From: Shewanella sediminis HAW-EB3
Lineage (GTDB): Bacteria > Pseudomonadota > Gammaproteobacteria > Enterobacterales > Shewanellaceae
Reading direction: 5' to 3'
NCBI RefSeq assembly: GCF_000018025.1
Contig: NC_009831.1
Coordinates: forward strand, 4,402,001-4,466,000
Length of the DNA: 64,000 nt
Under the pieces are notes generated by a model. That model had not been told where the DNA came from and made no database searches. It saw only the letters and a list, made by a program, of their open reading frames with translations. The number at the start of each line of letters is the position of its first letter. The stretch's first letter is position 1. The position numbers were made by a program, and so were the translations under genes. This document shows positions 27,845-36,739 of this stretch, one piece after another.

Positions 27845-29263
27845 ATGAAGTACTTCAATCAACTCCTCATAACCCTATCATTAGGGCTTGCCATACTCTC
27901 TTCCGCCCAAGCCTTGGCCGCGAATAAGGCCCCGGAAATAGCATCGAAAGGTCAGGCCATAGCTGAGCAGAAACAGGCAATGAAAAACTTGCATGGACAA
28001 CTCAACGCATCCCTCCGTGCAGCAGAGCGACACACAGTCGAACTGACCACCAGTGAACTCAGCACCTTAACCGCACCAGGGGTGGATCCCACCGGTCGTT
28101 ACCGGGTCGGAGTACATCGCGCCGTCGGAAAATCGGTTTCACACGATAATGCCGATCTGATTATTAATATTCCCGGCGCCTATGCTGTTCGACTGGAGCT
28201 GGCCCATGTGAAGGGTGTGGTTTCTGTGTTCAACGAGTCAGGCCAGGCTCGCCAGTACACAGAAGATGGCTTCACCCATACCTTTATCGGTGAAGAAGTG
28301 ACAGTTCGTGGCGCGGCTCATATAGAGGGCGCGGGTGCCGTCAATCTCGCAGGGAACCTGTGTAACTTCAATGCCTCCTGTGTTGAGAATGCACAATGCA
28401 CCAGCATTCCGAACGATATAAATGCCGTGCGTAACGCCTACGCCAGCATACTATTCAGATCCGGTGGTTTCTATTATGTCTGCTCAGGAGGCCTTGTCGC
28501 CGACAGCGACAGCAATAGTGAAGTTCCCTACTTTCTGACGGCCAGGCATTGCGTCAGTAAGGGCCGGGAAGCCAGAACTGTCGAAACCTTCTTCCAGTAT
28601 GTCCAAAGCAGCTGTTCCGAGCAGCAAAATTGTTCTCTCCCCGACTCCAACACAGTTGGCTCAACCATAGTCAAGAGCGGCAGAAAAGGTGACTACTCCC
28701 TGCTCCGACTCTCGGATCCCCCCCCCTCCGATTCTGTATATCTGGGCTGGAACTCAGACCCCATAGCATCCACCGATGCAGCCGAACTGTTTCGAATAAG
28801 CCATCCGGGCGGTGCTCCTCAGGCATACTCAAAACATGAGGTGGATATTGATGCACCAAACTGTAGCTCCTGGCCACGGGGAAACTGGATCTATAGCCGC
28901 GATCTATTGGGTGCTACCGAAGGTGGCAGCAGCGGCTCACCGGTATTAAACGGTGATGCCGAGATAGTGGGCCAACTCAGCGGCGGCTGTGGCTTCAATG
29001 TAGGAGACGTATGTGACTATGGTAATAACGCCACAGTCGATGGTGCCTTCGCCGCATATTACTCAGATATTTCACAGTTCCTCGGAGGCGGCGACCCTGA
29101 CCCCGGTGGTGATTGTACCGATGCCGACGGAGATGGCTGGTGCGTCGAAGAGGGAGATTGTGATGACGCTGATCCTCAAGTGAACCCCGGCAGGAATGAT
29201 CGTGGACGCAAATGGGGGGATGATGGAAAAGATAATGACTGTAATGGCATTATCGACGGTTAA
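27845..29263 (+). CDS. Secreted trypsin-like serine protease with calcium-binding tail
   Basis: A 472-residue exported protease. A signal peptide ends ALAAN. Residues about 28-165 look like a propeptide. The catalytic domain has H235 in LTARHC, D283 in KGDYSLLRL and S363 in GGSSGSPV, the complete chymotrypsin-fold triad. Paired cysteines and the sequence order resemble lysyl-endopeptidase-type proteases. The tail (about 415-472) is Asp/Gly-rich (DADGDGWCVEEGDCDDADPQ, KDNDCNGIIDG), a MopE/thrombospondin-like calcium-binding motif used by secreted proteins. It probably degrades proteins outside the cell. It is monocistronic. Confidence 0.9.
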   Translation: MKYFNQLLITLSLGLAILSSAQALAANKAPEIASKGQAIAEQKQAMKNLHGQLNASLRAAERHTVELTTSELSTLTAPGVDPTGRYRVGVHRAVGKSVSHDNADLIINIPGAYAVRLELAHVKGVVSVFNESGQARQYTEDGFTHTFIGEEVTVRGAAHIEGAGAVNLAGNLCNFNASCVENAQCTSIPNDINAVRNAYASILFRSGGFYYVCSGGLVADSDSNSEVPYFLTARHCVSKGREARTVETFFQYVQSSCSEQQNCSLPDSNTVGSTIVKSGRKGDYSLLRLSDPPPSDSVYLGWNSDPIASTDAAELFRISHPGGAPQAYSKHEVDIDAPNCSSWPRGNWIYSRDLLGATEGGSSGSPVLNGDAEIVGQLSGGCGFNVGDVCDYGNNATVDGAFAAYYSDISQFLGGGDPDPGGDCTDADGDGWCVEEGDCDDADPQVNPGRNDRGRKWGDDGKDNDCNGIIDG

Positions 29264-29318
29264 GCCCATACCACTATCGCCTAACACTGCTATCAGCTAA
29301 AGCCGCGATAACTTCAGA

Positions 29319-29341
29319 CAGCCACCAAGCTTTGGTGGCTG
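29319..29341 (+). terminator. Hairpin after the protease gene
   Basis: A 10-bp perfect stem (CAGCCACCAA with TTGGTGGCTG) with a three-base loop lies 56 bp after the stop. There is no T-run, so it may instead be a transcript-stabilising hairpin. Confidence 0.55.
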
Positions 29342-29576
29342 CCAGCCTCTTGGCTAGACTCCCCCAAAAAAAATGGCACCTCCAAAAAGACCTAATCGGT
29401 TAGGTTTAACTATGGTTGGCACGGTATGTATGAACAGCCCTAAGACCCGAATTCGACAGCAAAAACAGGTGTGTTCTACTTTCCATATTTAGCCCTATTT
29501 TTCACCAAACAGCCAAATTTACACGTCAACAACAAGACCACACTAGCAGAAGGGTATAAGATAGTGCTCACTTAAG

Positions 29577-29595
29577 GATAATAATTCTCATTACC
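29577..29595 (+). promoter_or_regulatory. Fur box upstream of TonB-dependent receptor
   Basis: GATAATAATTCTCATTACC matches 15 of 19 positions of the classical Fur consensus and lies 19 bp before the receptor ATG, a position where Fur bound to iron would block transcription. Confidence 0.82.
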
Positions 29596-29614
29596 ATAAC
29601 AAATAAGGTGTACG

Positions 29615-31834
29615 ATGAACAAGCTCCAAGTTAGTGTACTGGCGCTGGCAGTCACTGCAGCGCTACATGCTCAAGCCGAAGAGATCTCTTCAGTATCCAA
29701 ATCAGAACAAGGATCGCCCCCCGAAAAAACTGAAGTAATAGTTATTTCCGGCTCGCGTATGGAGCAAGAAATTCAACAGGTTGCGGGCTCAATCTTAGTC
29801 ATTGACGAAGCGGCTATCGAAAAAAGCATGAGTAACGACTTTGGTAGCTTGTTCCGTAATGAATCCGCTGTCGGGGTAAAAGGCGGGGCTGGCAAACCAA
29901 CCACGGTCACCATTCGTGGTATCGGTGGTAACCGAGTGATGATGGTGAAAGACGGTGTACGCGTCAATAACCAGTATGCCTCACCACTGGGACCAGGCGC
30001 CGAAGGTACCGGGCGTGGACTCACCGAAGTGCAGAGCCTGAAGCAAGTGGAAGTCGTCAAAGCGGCGGCTTCTACCATGTACGGCTCAGATGCCCTCGGT
30101 GGTGTGGTAGTCATGCGTACAAAAGATGCCAGTGATTATCTGATGGGTGATGAGACTTACCTGTCAGTCAACGGTGGCTATAGTGGTATCAATAATGAGT
30201 ACAGCGCCGGCTTTACGGCCGCCAACAGCGTAGGAAATTTTGAAAATTTACTCACCTACCAGCGCCGTGAGGGTGAAGAGACACAGAACTATCAGCAAGA
30301 CCTGCCGGACTCAGATTTAGTGCAGGACAGCATCTTACTGAAAAGTAAGTACCACTTCAATGACCACACCTCCTTGCAGTTGAGCGTCGACTATCTGGAG
30401 CAGAAACTTGAACGTTGGGAGCCGATGTTTGACGACAGTTCAGCATTAACGGAGCAGATCGATACCCGGCGCGACACCCAGGTACTTAACGGTGCGTTGC
30501 AACTGCGCTCAGATAAGCCCAGTGCGCTGCATGATAACCTGACCGTGGTGATGTATTACGGCGCGACTAAGCAGAACGAAGATCGTGATTACTATAGTTT
30601 TGACGGCAACAAGCAGTCGACCAATGATCGCAACAGAGAGTACATCTTTGAAGATGAGCGCCTGGGTATTAACAGCACCTTTAATAAATACATAGGCGAA
30701 GAGAGCTATGGCCATAACATCACCTACGGGATGGATCTTGAGCTGTCGAGCATGTTGCGTCACCGCACCTACGCCGAACAAGATAGCGGAGAATGGCTAG
30801 TCAGCCACCCCTTTACCTTCGCCGATACCGATAGCCAACGAATCGGTGTTTTTGCTCAAGATGATATCAAACTGCTCGACGGAAAACTGAACCTGATAGC
30901 TGGGATCCGTTTCGACAACTTTGAAAATACACCAGACAAATCAACCCTGACCTCTGAGCAAGACCCGGCAAATTTTGATGCCATGAGTGAAAGCTTCTGG
31001 TCACCCAAATTGGGACTTATCTATCACATAACAGATGATGTCAGCGTCTACGGACAGTACACCTATGGCTACAAGATGCCTACCCCGGATCAGAAGTGGG
31101 GAGAATTGGTGATTAATGAACCCGGCATGCCGATGGAAGTATTACTCAAGCCTAACTATGATCTGGAATCGGAACAGAGCAACACCTTCGAAGCCGGCGT
31201 TCGTGGCAGCCATAACGATACCAGTTACGAGCTAACCCTGTTCTACAGTCAGGTAAAAGATTACATCGACTGGCAGTTCCTGGGCATGGAGATGTTTCCA
31301 CAGATGAACCTTCAGTACGGCTACTTTAACCGTGAAGAGGTTAAACTGTACGGCTTTGAAGCCCAGGTGAATCAATGGATAGGTGATAGCTTAGAGCTAT
31401 GGGGAAACCTATCTTACACCCATGGTGAAGATGAAAACGGTGACTACCTTAATAGTGTCAGCCCTATGCGAGGAACACTTGGTGCCAACTACTACACCGA
31501 ACTTGCAGGTATGGAAGCCGATGTGGCAACGGTAGTGCGTTTTGCCGATCAAATGGATCGTACCACTGACCTGGATATATTTCCGGGTATGGACACATTT
31601 AATAGCGTGTACAACACCCCCGGTTATGCGGTGGTTGATTTAACCTTTGGTCTGCGGCTCAACGATAGCTGGAAGCTAAGAACCGGTGTGTACAATCTAT
31701 TTGATAAAGAGTATATCGATTATGCCGATGTTGCCGGCCAATCGAAATACCTGCTCAATTCACTTGGCACGCCCGATACCAACTTCACTCAACCTGGGCG
31801 CTATTTCAATGTCAGCGTGAACTATCAGTTCTAA
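29615..31834 (+). CDS. TonB-dependent outer-membrane receptor, probably heme/iron related
   Basis: A 739-residue receptor. The signal peptide ends LHAQA. EVIVISGSRMEQEIQQV is a TonB box and plug start. The plug continues with TIRGIGGNRVMMVKDGVRVN and VEVVKAAASTMYGSDALGGV, the most conserved plug block of the family. The 22-stranded barrel ends FNVSVNYQF with a terminal Phe. The plug and barrel layout is closest to hemoglobin/heme receptors, but no heme-binding His pair can be assigned with certainty. AAGGTG precedes the ATG, and the Fur box just upstream predicts iron repression. No periplasmic or ABC transport partners are adjacent. Confidence 0.9.
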   Translation: MNKLQVSVLALAVTAALHAQAEEISSVSKSEQGSPPEKTEVIVISGSRMEQEIQQVAGSILVIDEAAIEKSMSNDFGSLFRNESAVGVKGGAGKPTTVTIRGIGGNRVMMVKDGVRVNNQYASPLGPGAEGTGRGLTEVQSLKQVEVVKAAASTMYGSDALGGVVVMRTKDASDYLMGDETYLSVNGGYSGINNEYSAGFTAANSVGNFENLLTYQRREGEETQNYQQDLPDSDLVQDSILLKSKYHFNDHTSLQLSVDYLEQKLERWEPMFDDSSALTEQIDTRRDTQVLNGALQLRSDKPSALHDNLTVVMYYGATKQNEDRDYYSFDGNKQSTNDRNREYIFEDERLGINSTFNKYIGEESYGHNITYGMDLELSSMLRHRTYAEQDSGEWLVSHPFTFADTDSQRIGVFAQDDIKLLDGKLNLIAGIRFDNFENTPDKSTLTSEQDPANFDAMSESFWSPKLGLIYHITDDVSVYGQYTYGYKMPTPDQKWGELVINEPGMPMEVLLKPNYDLESEQSNTFEAGVRGSHNDTSYELTLFYSQVKDYIDWQFLGMEMFPQMNLQYGYFNREEVKLYGFEAQVNQWIGDSLELWGNLSYTHGEDENGDYLNSVSPMRGTLGANYYTELAGMEADVATVVRFADQMDRTTDLDIFPGMDTFNSVYNTPGYAVVDLTFGLRLNDSWKLRTGVYNLFDKEYIDYADVAGQSKYLLNSLGTPDTNFTQPGRYFNVSVNYQF

Positions 31835-31894
31835 AACCACTTAAGTGAACTGGCATTCGGTGATTCTACAATCAATGACAAGCGAGTGAACCGC

Positions 31895-31927
31895 AAGTGA
31901 TGACAGTCTCAAAGTCTGTCATCACTT
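31895..31927. terminator. Hairpin after the TonB-receptor gene
   Basis: A 12-bp perfect stem (AAGTGATGACAG with CTGTCATCACTT, loop of nine) lies 61 bp after the receptor stop. The rest of the 327-bp gap to 32161 (31835-32161) holds no other feature; the forward open frame at 31897 starts inside this hairpin and is not called. Confidence 0.7.
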
Positions 31928-32161
31928 ACCTTCTTGGAAACAAAAGGCAACCAGCAAACAATACCGACATCTTCCACTTCTCCCCAGCTGCGGCAGCGGT
32001 CAAATCTCGATATGCCTTAGATCTCCAAGCTGGCATTCTCGATACATGTCTTGCTCAACAATCAACCTGGATGAAATGGTTAAATCTACCGTTAATTTTC
32101 ATAACTTTATTGGATAATATTTAGCACTCATCCTAAAACGATACAGGGTCGAGAAACTTCA

Positions 32162-33448
32162 TTATAAAACTATCTTCTCACCATTTTTTACTAGACGCAC
32201 ATTTTCGAAATCATTTAAAAATTTATCACTGTTAAGAGTATGAACAGGAACTAAAACCTTAGGCGCAATTTTGCTTGAAAAATTCTGTAAATGCTCCAGA
32301 TAAGCATGACCACTAGTGTGAACGTATTGCCATGATTCCTGACATTTATCGGCCATTTCTGCAAACTTAGGTTGCTTGCTTTGATAACCTAACCACATGG
32401 AATAGATAAGTTTGGGCTTTACCCCCTTTTCTATAAATACGTCAAAATATGGTGCCATCGCATAGGGAGATATTCGAAATACGTAGTTAGCATCTTTAAG
32501 CTTATTAAGGTTTACATGACGATGGCTATGCCGTAGGAAATCGTCTCCGAATTCTGCTTTAATGATGGCTAATTGGGATTGGGGAAATATCACTTTTATA
32601 TGGTCGTTTTTATGTGGTGGTAAACCTGGTGAGTATTTCTTTAACGACTCTAGCAAGTAAAGTTGGTACAAATCGATAACCAACTTTTTTCCTGTGCGTT
32701 TGGTCGCGTTATACAGGCTTACAATTCTGTCAATATTACTACCCGAGGCTGTGACAAAAGCCGGCTGGTCTCGCTCACTAAAGGCAGCAACCATTGCCTC
32801 TTCAACCGAGGCTTCGGTAGGAAACTGCTGTGAGTGCCCACCATCAAGGGTTGTTCCCTCAATCAGCATCAGATCAGGCTGCTTAACATTGGCGTAGATA
32901 TAATCACTCACCCGAGATTTTCGCCCATGACCACGAAAATCTCCCGTGTAAAATACCTGCTTACCATCAACTTCAACCAATAAGCTGCAGGCGCCAAAAG
33001 CTGAATGGTCCATCAAAAAAGCCTTAACCGTAAATGGACCTATCTGAAACGGTTTACCGGGTGAAAACTGCCGACATTGCTCAAGCGAATCGAAACGTAG
33101 TGGTTCAGGGTAAAATAAATTGCCAATAGTCATCATGGAGTAACTACTATCTGACAGATATATCATCGAACTTTTAGGTAATGAACCAAGCAGACCATAA
33201 TGGTCAGGGTGTGCGTGGGATAGTAGATAAGCTAAAGGAGGCTTAGTATCTTGCTGTTGAATATCCAGTAAAATGCCATTCTCGATAGATGGATTTGCAA
33301 CTAAATCAGCATCGAGTGTTCTACCTGTGTTATCCATGAGTGGAGCACCATAATCCAATACAATGCTGTCTTCTCTATGGTTGATTTTTATGCAGCCACC
33401 ACCTATGGTATCGGCCCCACGCAGTATTGTAACTGAGGTTTGTGGCAT
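32162..33448 (-). CDS. RNase J-like beta-CASP metallo-beta-lactamase hydrolase
   Basis: A 428-residue metal-dependent nuclease-fold protein. The zinc ligands are complete: H78/H80 and D82/H83 in SHAHPDH, H148 in MDHSAFG, D170 in YTGDFRGHG, and H403 in VPVHT. A beta-CASP domain is inserted: IEGTTLDGGHSQQFPTEASV, ASGSNIDRIVSLYNA, and HTSGHA at 377-382. This is the arrangement of RNase J/CPSF-type enzymes that cut or chew RNA (some act on DNA). The ATG at 33448 overlaps the upstream stop as TAATG, with GGGAG upstream. It is the third gene of a tight operon with a PD-(D/E)XK-like protein and a phosphoesterase, so a joint nucleic-acid-processing role is likely. Its target is unknown. Confidence 0.88.
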   Translation of the reverse strand: MPQTSVTILRGADTIGGGCIKINHREDSIVLDYGAPLMDNTGRTLDADLVANPSIENGILLDIQQQDTKPPLAYLLSHAHPDHYGLLGSLPKSSMIYLSDSSYSMMTIGNLFYPEPLRFDSLEQCRQFSPGKPFQIGPFTVKAFLMDHSAFGACSLLVEVDGKQVFYTGDFRGHGRKSRVSDYIYANVKQPDLMLIEGTTLDGGHSQQFPTEASVEEAMVAAFSERDQPAFVTASGSNIDRIVSLYNATKRTGKKLVIDLYQLYLLESLKKYSPGLPPHKNDHIKVIFPQSQLAIIKAEFGDDFLRHSHRHVNLNKLKDANYVFRISPYAMAPYFDVFIEKGVKPKLIYSMWLGYQSKQPKFAEMADKCQESWQYVHTSGHAYLEHLQNFSSKIAPKVLVPVHTLNSDKFLNDFENVRLVKNGEKIVL

Positions 33449-34359
33449 TAGCACTGCTCCCCACTTTGCAATTTATAACCAGTACTGTCAGTCATCACCT
33501 GCATAACCACCCTGTTTTTTCTTAGCCTCTCTTCATGACGTGGCCAACTATTACGAACATCACCTTCAGAGTTATAATAAAGAAGTAATCGTGGCTCACT
33601 GTCTATCGTTAAAGGTAATTGACCCGTCGCTACATCTTTAATAATAGGGGCAATGGATTTTCCCGCTAACTCGGTAATTTTAACCAATACTTGGCAAGCC
33701 GTGACATATGCTTTTTGTAATTGTTCTTGTCGATTTTCATCTGTTAAAAAATCTCGATAACGCGCCAGCTGCTCAAGCACTTCAGGTTTTTCACTATTGG
33801 TTCGACAACGTTTATCGGTCGTGAGTTTGGCTTCCCATAGGACTAAGCGCGCTCCACCGCCGTGCCGCTCTAATGCGACTAAATCTATACGATACGCACT
33901 TCCAGGCAGACCCATCTCCATATCGATAACATTACTGTTTGCGGCTGCAATTTCTTCGACAAATGTCTTTTCATCACCTTTATGTGTCTTAGAACGTTCT
34001 ATCCAAAGGTCTAACGTTTGGCCGCCGAGGTATTGCTCAGTCTCTTCAGTTTTCACTGGATTAATTAGTGTAGGATCGCTTCCCGTCAACCTTGGGTAGT
34101 TTTGCGTACTTGCTCCTTCAAATACGTATTTAATATGCTGCTCTGAATATAATTCCCGCCCCTGATTAAAGCCAACTTTCGCAATCGCTTGTCCTTTATG
34201 ATAAAAATTGAGGTAATTGTCACGTACAGCTAAGCGAAGCCCATTAGAAGATAATTCCTTACCTGCGGGTTTGAGCCGTAGCAGTAGTTCCTTCCACCAT
34301 TCCGGTTTTGGGTCTGATAACTGGTTGAGAGCAAATTTTCGTGCAAATTGTTTTGTCAT
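33448..34359 (-). CDS. PD-(D/E)XK-like nuclease, uncharacterised
   Basis: A 303-residue protein of no family I can name. Residues about 155-180 read YRIDLVALERHGGGARLVLW and then EAK, giving D159, E176 and K178 in the order of the PD-(D/E)XK catalytic core; E135/E136 in FVEEI could be the helix-borne acidic residue. The downstream TDKRCRTNSEKPEVLEQLARYRDFL helix fits the usual helix after the core. The N-terminal 110 residues (NYLNFYHKGQAIAKVGFNQG...) are an unassigned alpha/beta region. It is the middle gene of a three-gene operon: two bases after the phosphoesterase, overlapping the beta-CASP gene by one base. Such coupling usually means one complex or pathway. Confidence 0.7.
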   Translation of the reverse strand: MTKQFARKFALNQLSDPKPEWWKELLLRLKPAGKELSSNGLRLAVRDNYLNFYHKGQAIAKVGFNQGRELYSEQHIKYVFEGASTQNYPRLTGSDPTLINPVKTEETEQYLGGQTLDLWIERSKTHKGDEKTFVEEIAAANSNVIDMEMGLPGSAYRIDLVALERHGGGARLVLWEAKLTTDKRCRTNSEKPEVLEQLARYRDFLTDENRQEQLQKAYVTACQVLVKITELAGKSIAPIIKDVATGQLPLTIDSEPRLLLYYNSEGDVRNSWPRHEERLRKNRVVMQVMTDSTGYKLQSGEQC

Positions 34360-34361
34360 GA

Positions 34362-34997
34362 TTACTTCTCACTTACTGCTGTTAGATTAATAGAATTAAA
34401 GTTAGGCTTTTCGGAACTAGGGTTGTTACCTGGGTTAGAAATAAACTTATTCTTAAACTTGCTAAAACGAGCTTTGGGGTGATGTACGTGACCACATAAA
34501 ATGTATTTTGCCTGTAACTCACCAAATTGGATTGCGGCTCGGATATCTGGACAGCCCCAATCATCCCCTCCCTGCTTAGCGACTTTTAACTTAGATGGGG
34601 GTACATGATGTAACAGGACATCACAATCTCTAAAATGATGAAAATTTGGATTTTCGTATGGTATACATCCAAATCGATAGCTGCCTAAATCGATAATATT
34701 GTTATCAAGGTAAAGTTGGTTACTTTTTAGGTTTCTAAGCCAGTGTGCGGATGGTTGTTCATTATTTTCAAGCTGTAACTGGTCGTGGTTTCCAGAGCAG
34801 ATAAACGTAGGAAGTTGCAGCGTTAATGTCCACTGCGTTATCCAGTCAATCTGTTCTTCGCTACTAGCCGTTTGATGCCAAGAATCATCAAGCAGATCTC
34901 CACTGATACATAACACATCATAATGGCTTGCCTGTTCACTTACCCATTCAAATTGAGCTTGGTTAAAATGAAGATCCGATACGTGTAGCAATTTCAT
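34362..34997 (-). CDS. Calcineurin-like metallophosphoesterase
   Basis: A 211-residue enzyme with all metal motifs of the calcineurin/Mre11 superfamily: D8-L-H10 in HVSDLHF, G33-D34 in CISGDLLDD, GNHD at 69-72, H130/H131 in LLHHVPP, and G-H-V-H at 169-172. The compact size and SGNHDQLQL style are closest to small YfcE/PdeM-like phosphoesterases and to nuclease-type members. The reaction could be phosphomonoester, cyclic nucleotide or DNA-end hydrolysis. The ATG at 34997 was chosen over a TTG six codons earlier because the fold begins at KLLHVSD. It is the first gene of the three-gene operon, followed after two bases by the PD-(D/E)XK-like gene. Confidence 0.88.
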   Translation of the reverse strand: MKLLHVSDLHFNQAQFEWVSEQASHYDVLCISGDLLDDSWHQTASSEEQIDWITQWTLTLQLPTFICSGNHDQLQLENNEQPSAHWLRNLKSNQLYLDNNIIDLGSYRFGCIPYENPNFHHFRDCDVLLHHVPPSKLKVAKQGGDDWGCPDIRAAIQFGELQAKYILCGHVHHPKARFSKFKNKFISNPGNNPSSEKPNFNSINLTAVSEK

Positions 34998-35394
34998 CGT
35001 GTCTAATAATTTCAAATTTAAGTCCTTTTTGATTACATATCCTATATATTCAGATGAAGCCCCGAGAAACTAAGTGTCAAGCTGTATTTATTTTATTTTT
35101 GCAACGAGAATCACAAAATCAAAACTCGTATCCGAAAGCGGTTAAGTTATTAATACGAACATTAGGAGCGTCAGATAATCTGAATGGCATAGTCAAATCT
35201 CAATATTCGTCTAATCGTCATTAACGGAAAAATCACCGATAAGCCAGTGACGCATAAGGGGAGAGAAAACAAGGAGAACAGATCAAGTTAATAAGTCGGT
35301 CTCATACTCGATAATTTCAGGGGGCATGCCATAATTGCTTGTAGTAGCAGCTTTTTCTCCGGCCTAATAACCCTGGTCCTTGGCAGAGGTGATG
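34998..35394. other. Divergent promoter region
   Basis: About 400 AT-rich bases between the nuclease operon and the P-loop gene. Promoters for both must lie here; no palindrome or repeat is obvious. Confidence 0.5.
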
Positions 35395-36018
35395 ATGACA
35401 AGACAGATAAAAATAGTGGTAACCGGTGGGCCTGGTGGTGGCAAGACCACGGCGCTCGACCTATTCCGCCGCGAACTTGGCGATACCGTTGCCATCGTCC
35501 CGGAGTCGGCGACCGTGCTCTTTTCCGGTGGCATAGGTAGATCCTGTGATGAACAGGTCGTTAAGAATGTTCAAAAAACCATATTCTCTCTTCAGCAGAA
35601 CGTAGAAAACATCCAAGAGAAACAGTACCCCGATAGATTCCTTATCTGTGACAGAGGCACACTAGATGGTCTGGCCTACTGGCCCGGTACGGAAGATGAA
35701 TTTTTTGAGGAGGTAGGCTCTACCATTGAAAAAGAGCTCAGTCGTTACGACGCCGTCATCTTCTTCGAATCTGCCGCAGCAAGCGGGCGAGATATTCAGA
35801 GCAATAACCCCATCAGAAACGAGTCTTCGACTCAGGCCGCAGCGCTGGATAAAAAACTCCAGAGTATCTGGTCACGGCACCCCTCTTACTACTTCGTTGG
35901 CAATTCAGAGTCCTTCGTAAAGAAGATTATGTTTGGCATAATGACCATCGAAAACGTGATCAACAGACACAACGGCGGGTATGTGGGACCAAGCTTTGTG
36001 CCCAACTTGTCTAAGTGA
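35395..36018 (+). CDS. P-loop ATP-binding protein (AAA_28 / NadR-kinase-like)
   Basis: A 207-residue small P-loop protein. IKIVVTGGPGGGKTTALDLF is the Walker A loop. FLICDRGTLDGLAYWPG is the DR-G-x-x-D motif used by deoxynucleoside-kinase-like and NadR-like ATPases for substrate phosphate transfer. IVPESATVLFSGG resembles the substrate-binding strand. It is probably a kinase for a small molecule or nucleotide, cytosolic. GAGG lies just before two adjacent ATGs (35392 and 35395); spacing favours 35395. It is divergent from the nuclease operon and probably separate from it. Partner genes are absent. Confidence 0.82.
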   Translation: MTRQIKIVVTGGPGGGKTTALDLFRRELGDTVAIVPESATVLFSGGIGRSCDEQVVKNVQKTIFSLQQNVENIQEKQYPDRFLICDRGTLDGLAYWPGTEDEFFEEVGSTIEKELSRYDAVIFFESAAASGRDIQSNNPIRNESSTQAAALDKKLQSIWSRHPSYYFVGNSESFVKKIMFGIMTIENVINRHNGGYVGPSFVPNLSK

Positions 36019-36098
36019 CTCGGTTCATAGTAACTCTGCTCACTTTGCAATTTTAAGCAAGGTCAGAGTCTAAGGACCCTACCTTTAATTGAGAAAGA

Positions 36099-36716
36099 CT
36101 AAGCACAGATATCCTGGAAGAGTTGGTCCGCTAACTCTTGCAGGGTTTCGCCCTGAGGGTGCGTGTGTGCAAAGGTTCTTAAACCGTAAATTCCCATGGC
36201 TAAAAAACGCGCCAGATGTTGGCTATCACGTTTAGCGCTGAGCTCGCCTTTAGCTTGGGCCAGCTCAAAAACATCGGCGAGTCCCTGTTGCCAGTTTGCC
36301 AGGTTCGCCATAATGATTTCTTGCACCTCTTCATCCTGCTGAGCCATCTCATTGAGCGCTTTAGTGAGCAGGCAGGCCTTAGCCGCTTCGCAGCTGATGC
36401 ACTCCTGAACGGTATTATCCAGATAGGCTTTTAGCTCGACTAATACAGGCTTGTTTCCAGAGAAGAAACGCTGAAACTCTGCACTTCTATCGGCTTTATA
36501 TTGCTCTAAGGCCGCCAATAAAAGACCCCGTTTATTATCGAATGCACAGTAGATAGATCCAGGGTGTAAACCCGTGGCTTTAGTGAGATCTTGCATACTC
36601 GTCTTGCCGTAACCTTTGTCCATAAAGGCGGTCATGGCAGATCTCAGTACTTTTTCTCTATCAAATTCGGCATTACGCATGGGGGCTTTGGCTCCGGGCT
36701 TTGACGCATTAGTCAT
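36099..36716 (-). CDS. TetR-family regulator of the adjacent old-yellow-enzyme gene
   Basis: A 205-residue TetR regulator. The DNA-binding domain (about residues 16-65) reads FDREKVLRSAMTAFMDKGYG, then TSMQDLTKATGLHPGSIYCA. The effector region contains ECISCEAAKACL, a Cys-rich segment. Similar Cys clusters let NemR-type TetR proteins sense electrophiles or oxidants, so thiol modification may release it from DNA. It is divergent from an old-yellow-enzyme gene with three palindromes between them (36740-36806). That is the nemR-nemA arrangement, but here the genes point away from each other. Confidence 0.9.
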   Translation of the reverse strand: MTNASKPGAKAPMRNAEFDREKVLRSAMTAFMDKGYGKTSMQDLTKATGLHPGSIYCAFDNKRGLLLAALEQYKADRSAEFQRFFSGNKPVLVELKAYLDNTVQECISCEAAKACLLTKALNEMAQQDEEVQEIIMANLANWQQGLADVFELAQAKGELSAKRDSQHLARFLAMGIYGLRTFAHTHPQGETLQELADQLFQDICA

Positions 36717-36739
36717 CTATAAACTGATTGTACTTAATT

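Larger units (their letters stand above)
29264..29614. other. Intergenic region upstream of the TonB-dependent receptor
   Basis: A 351-bp gap containing the protease hairpin (29319-29341), a small palindrome around 29390-29408 (CCTAATCGGTTAGG core), and the receptor promoter with its Fur box at 29577. Confidence 0.6.

Noticed and set aside
31897..32124. 75-codon forward open frame after the TonB receptor
   Set aside because: Its start lies inside the hairpin that follows the receptor gene, and its composition is not protein-like.
32162..34997. Ligase-associated DNA-repair cluster (MBL exonuclease plus PdeM phosphoesterase)
   Set aside because: There is no DNA ligase or DEXH helicase, and the MBL protein is RNase J-like with a beta-CASP domain, so the resemblance is only partial.
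35395..36018. P-loop protein as a fourth member of the nuclease operon
   Set aside because: It is divergently transcribed with about 400 bp between the starts, so the sequence gives no operon link.
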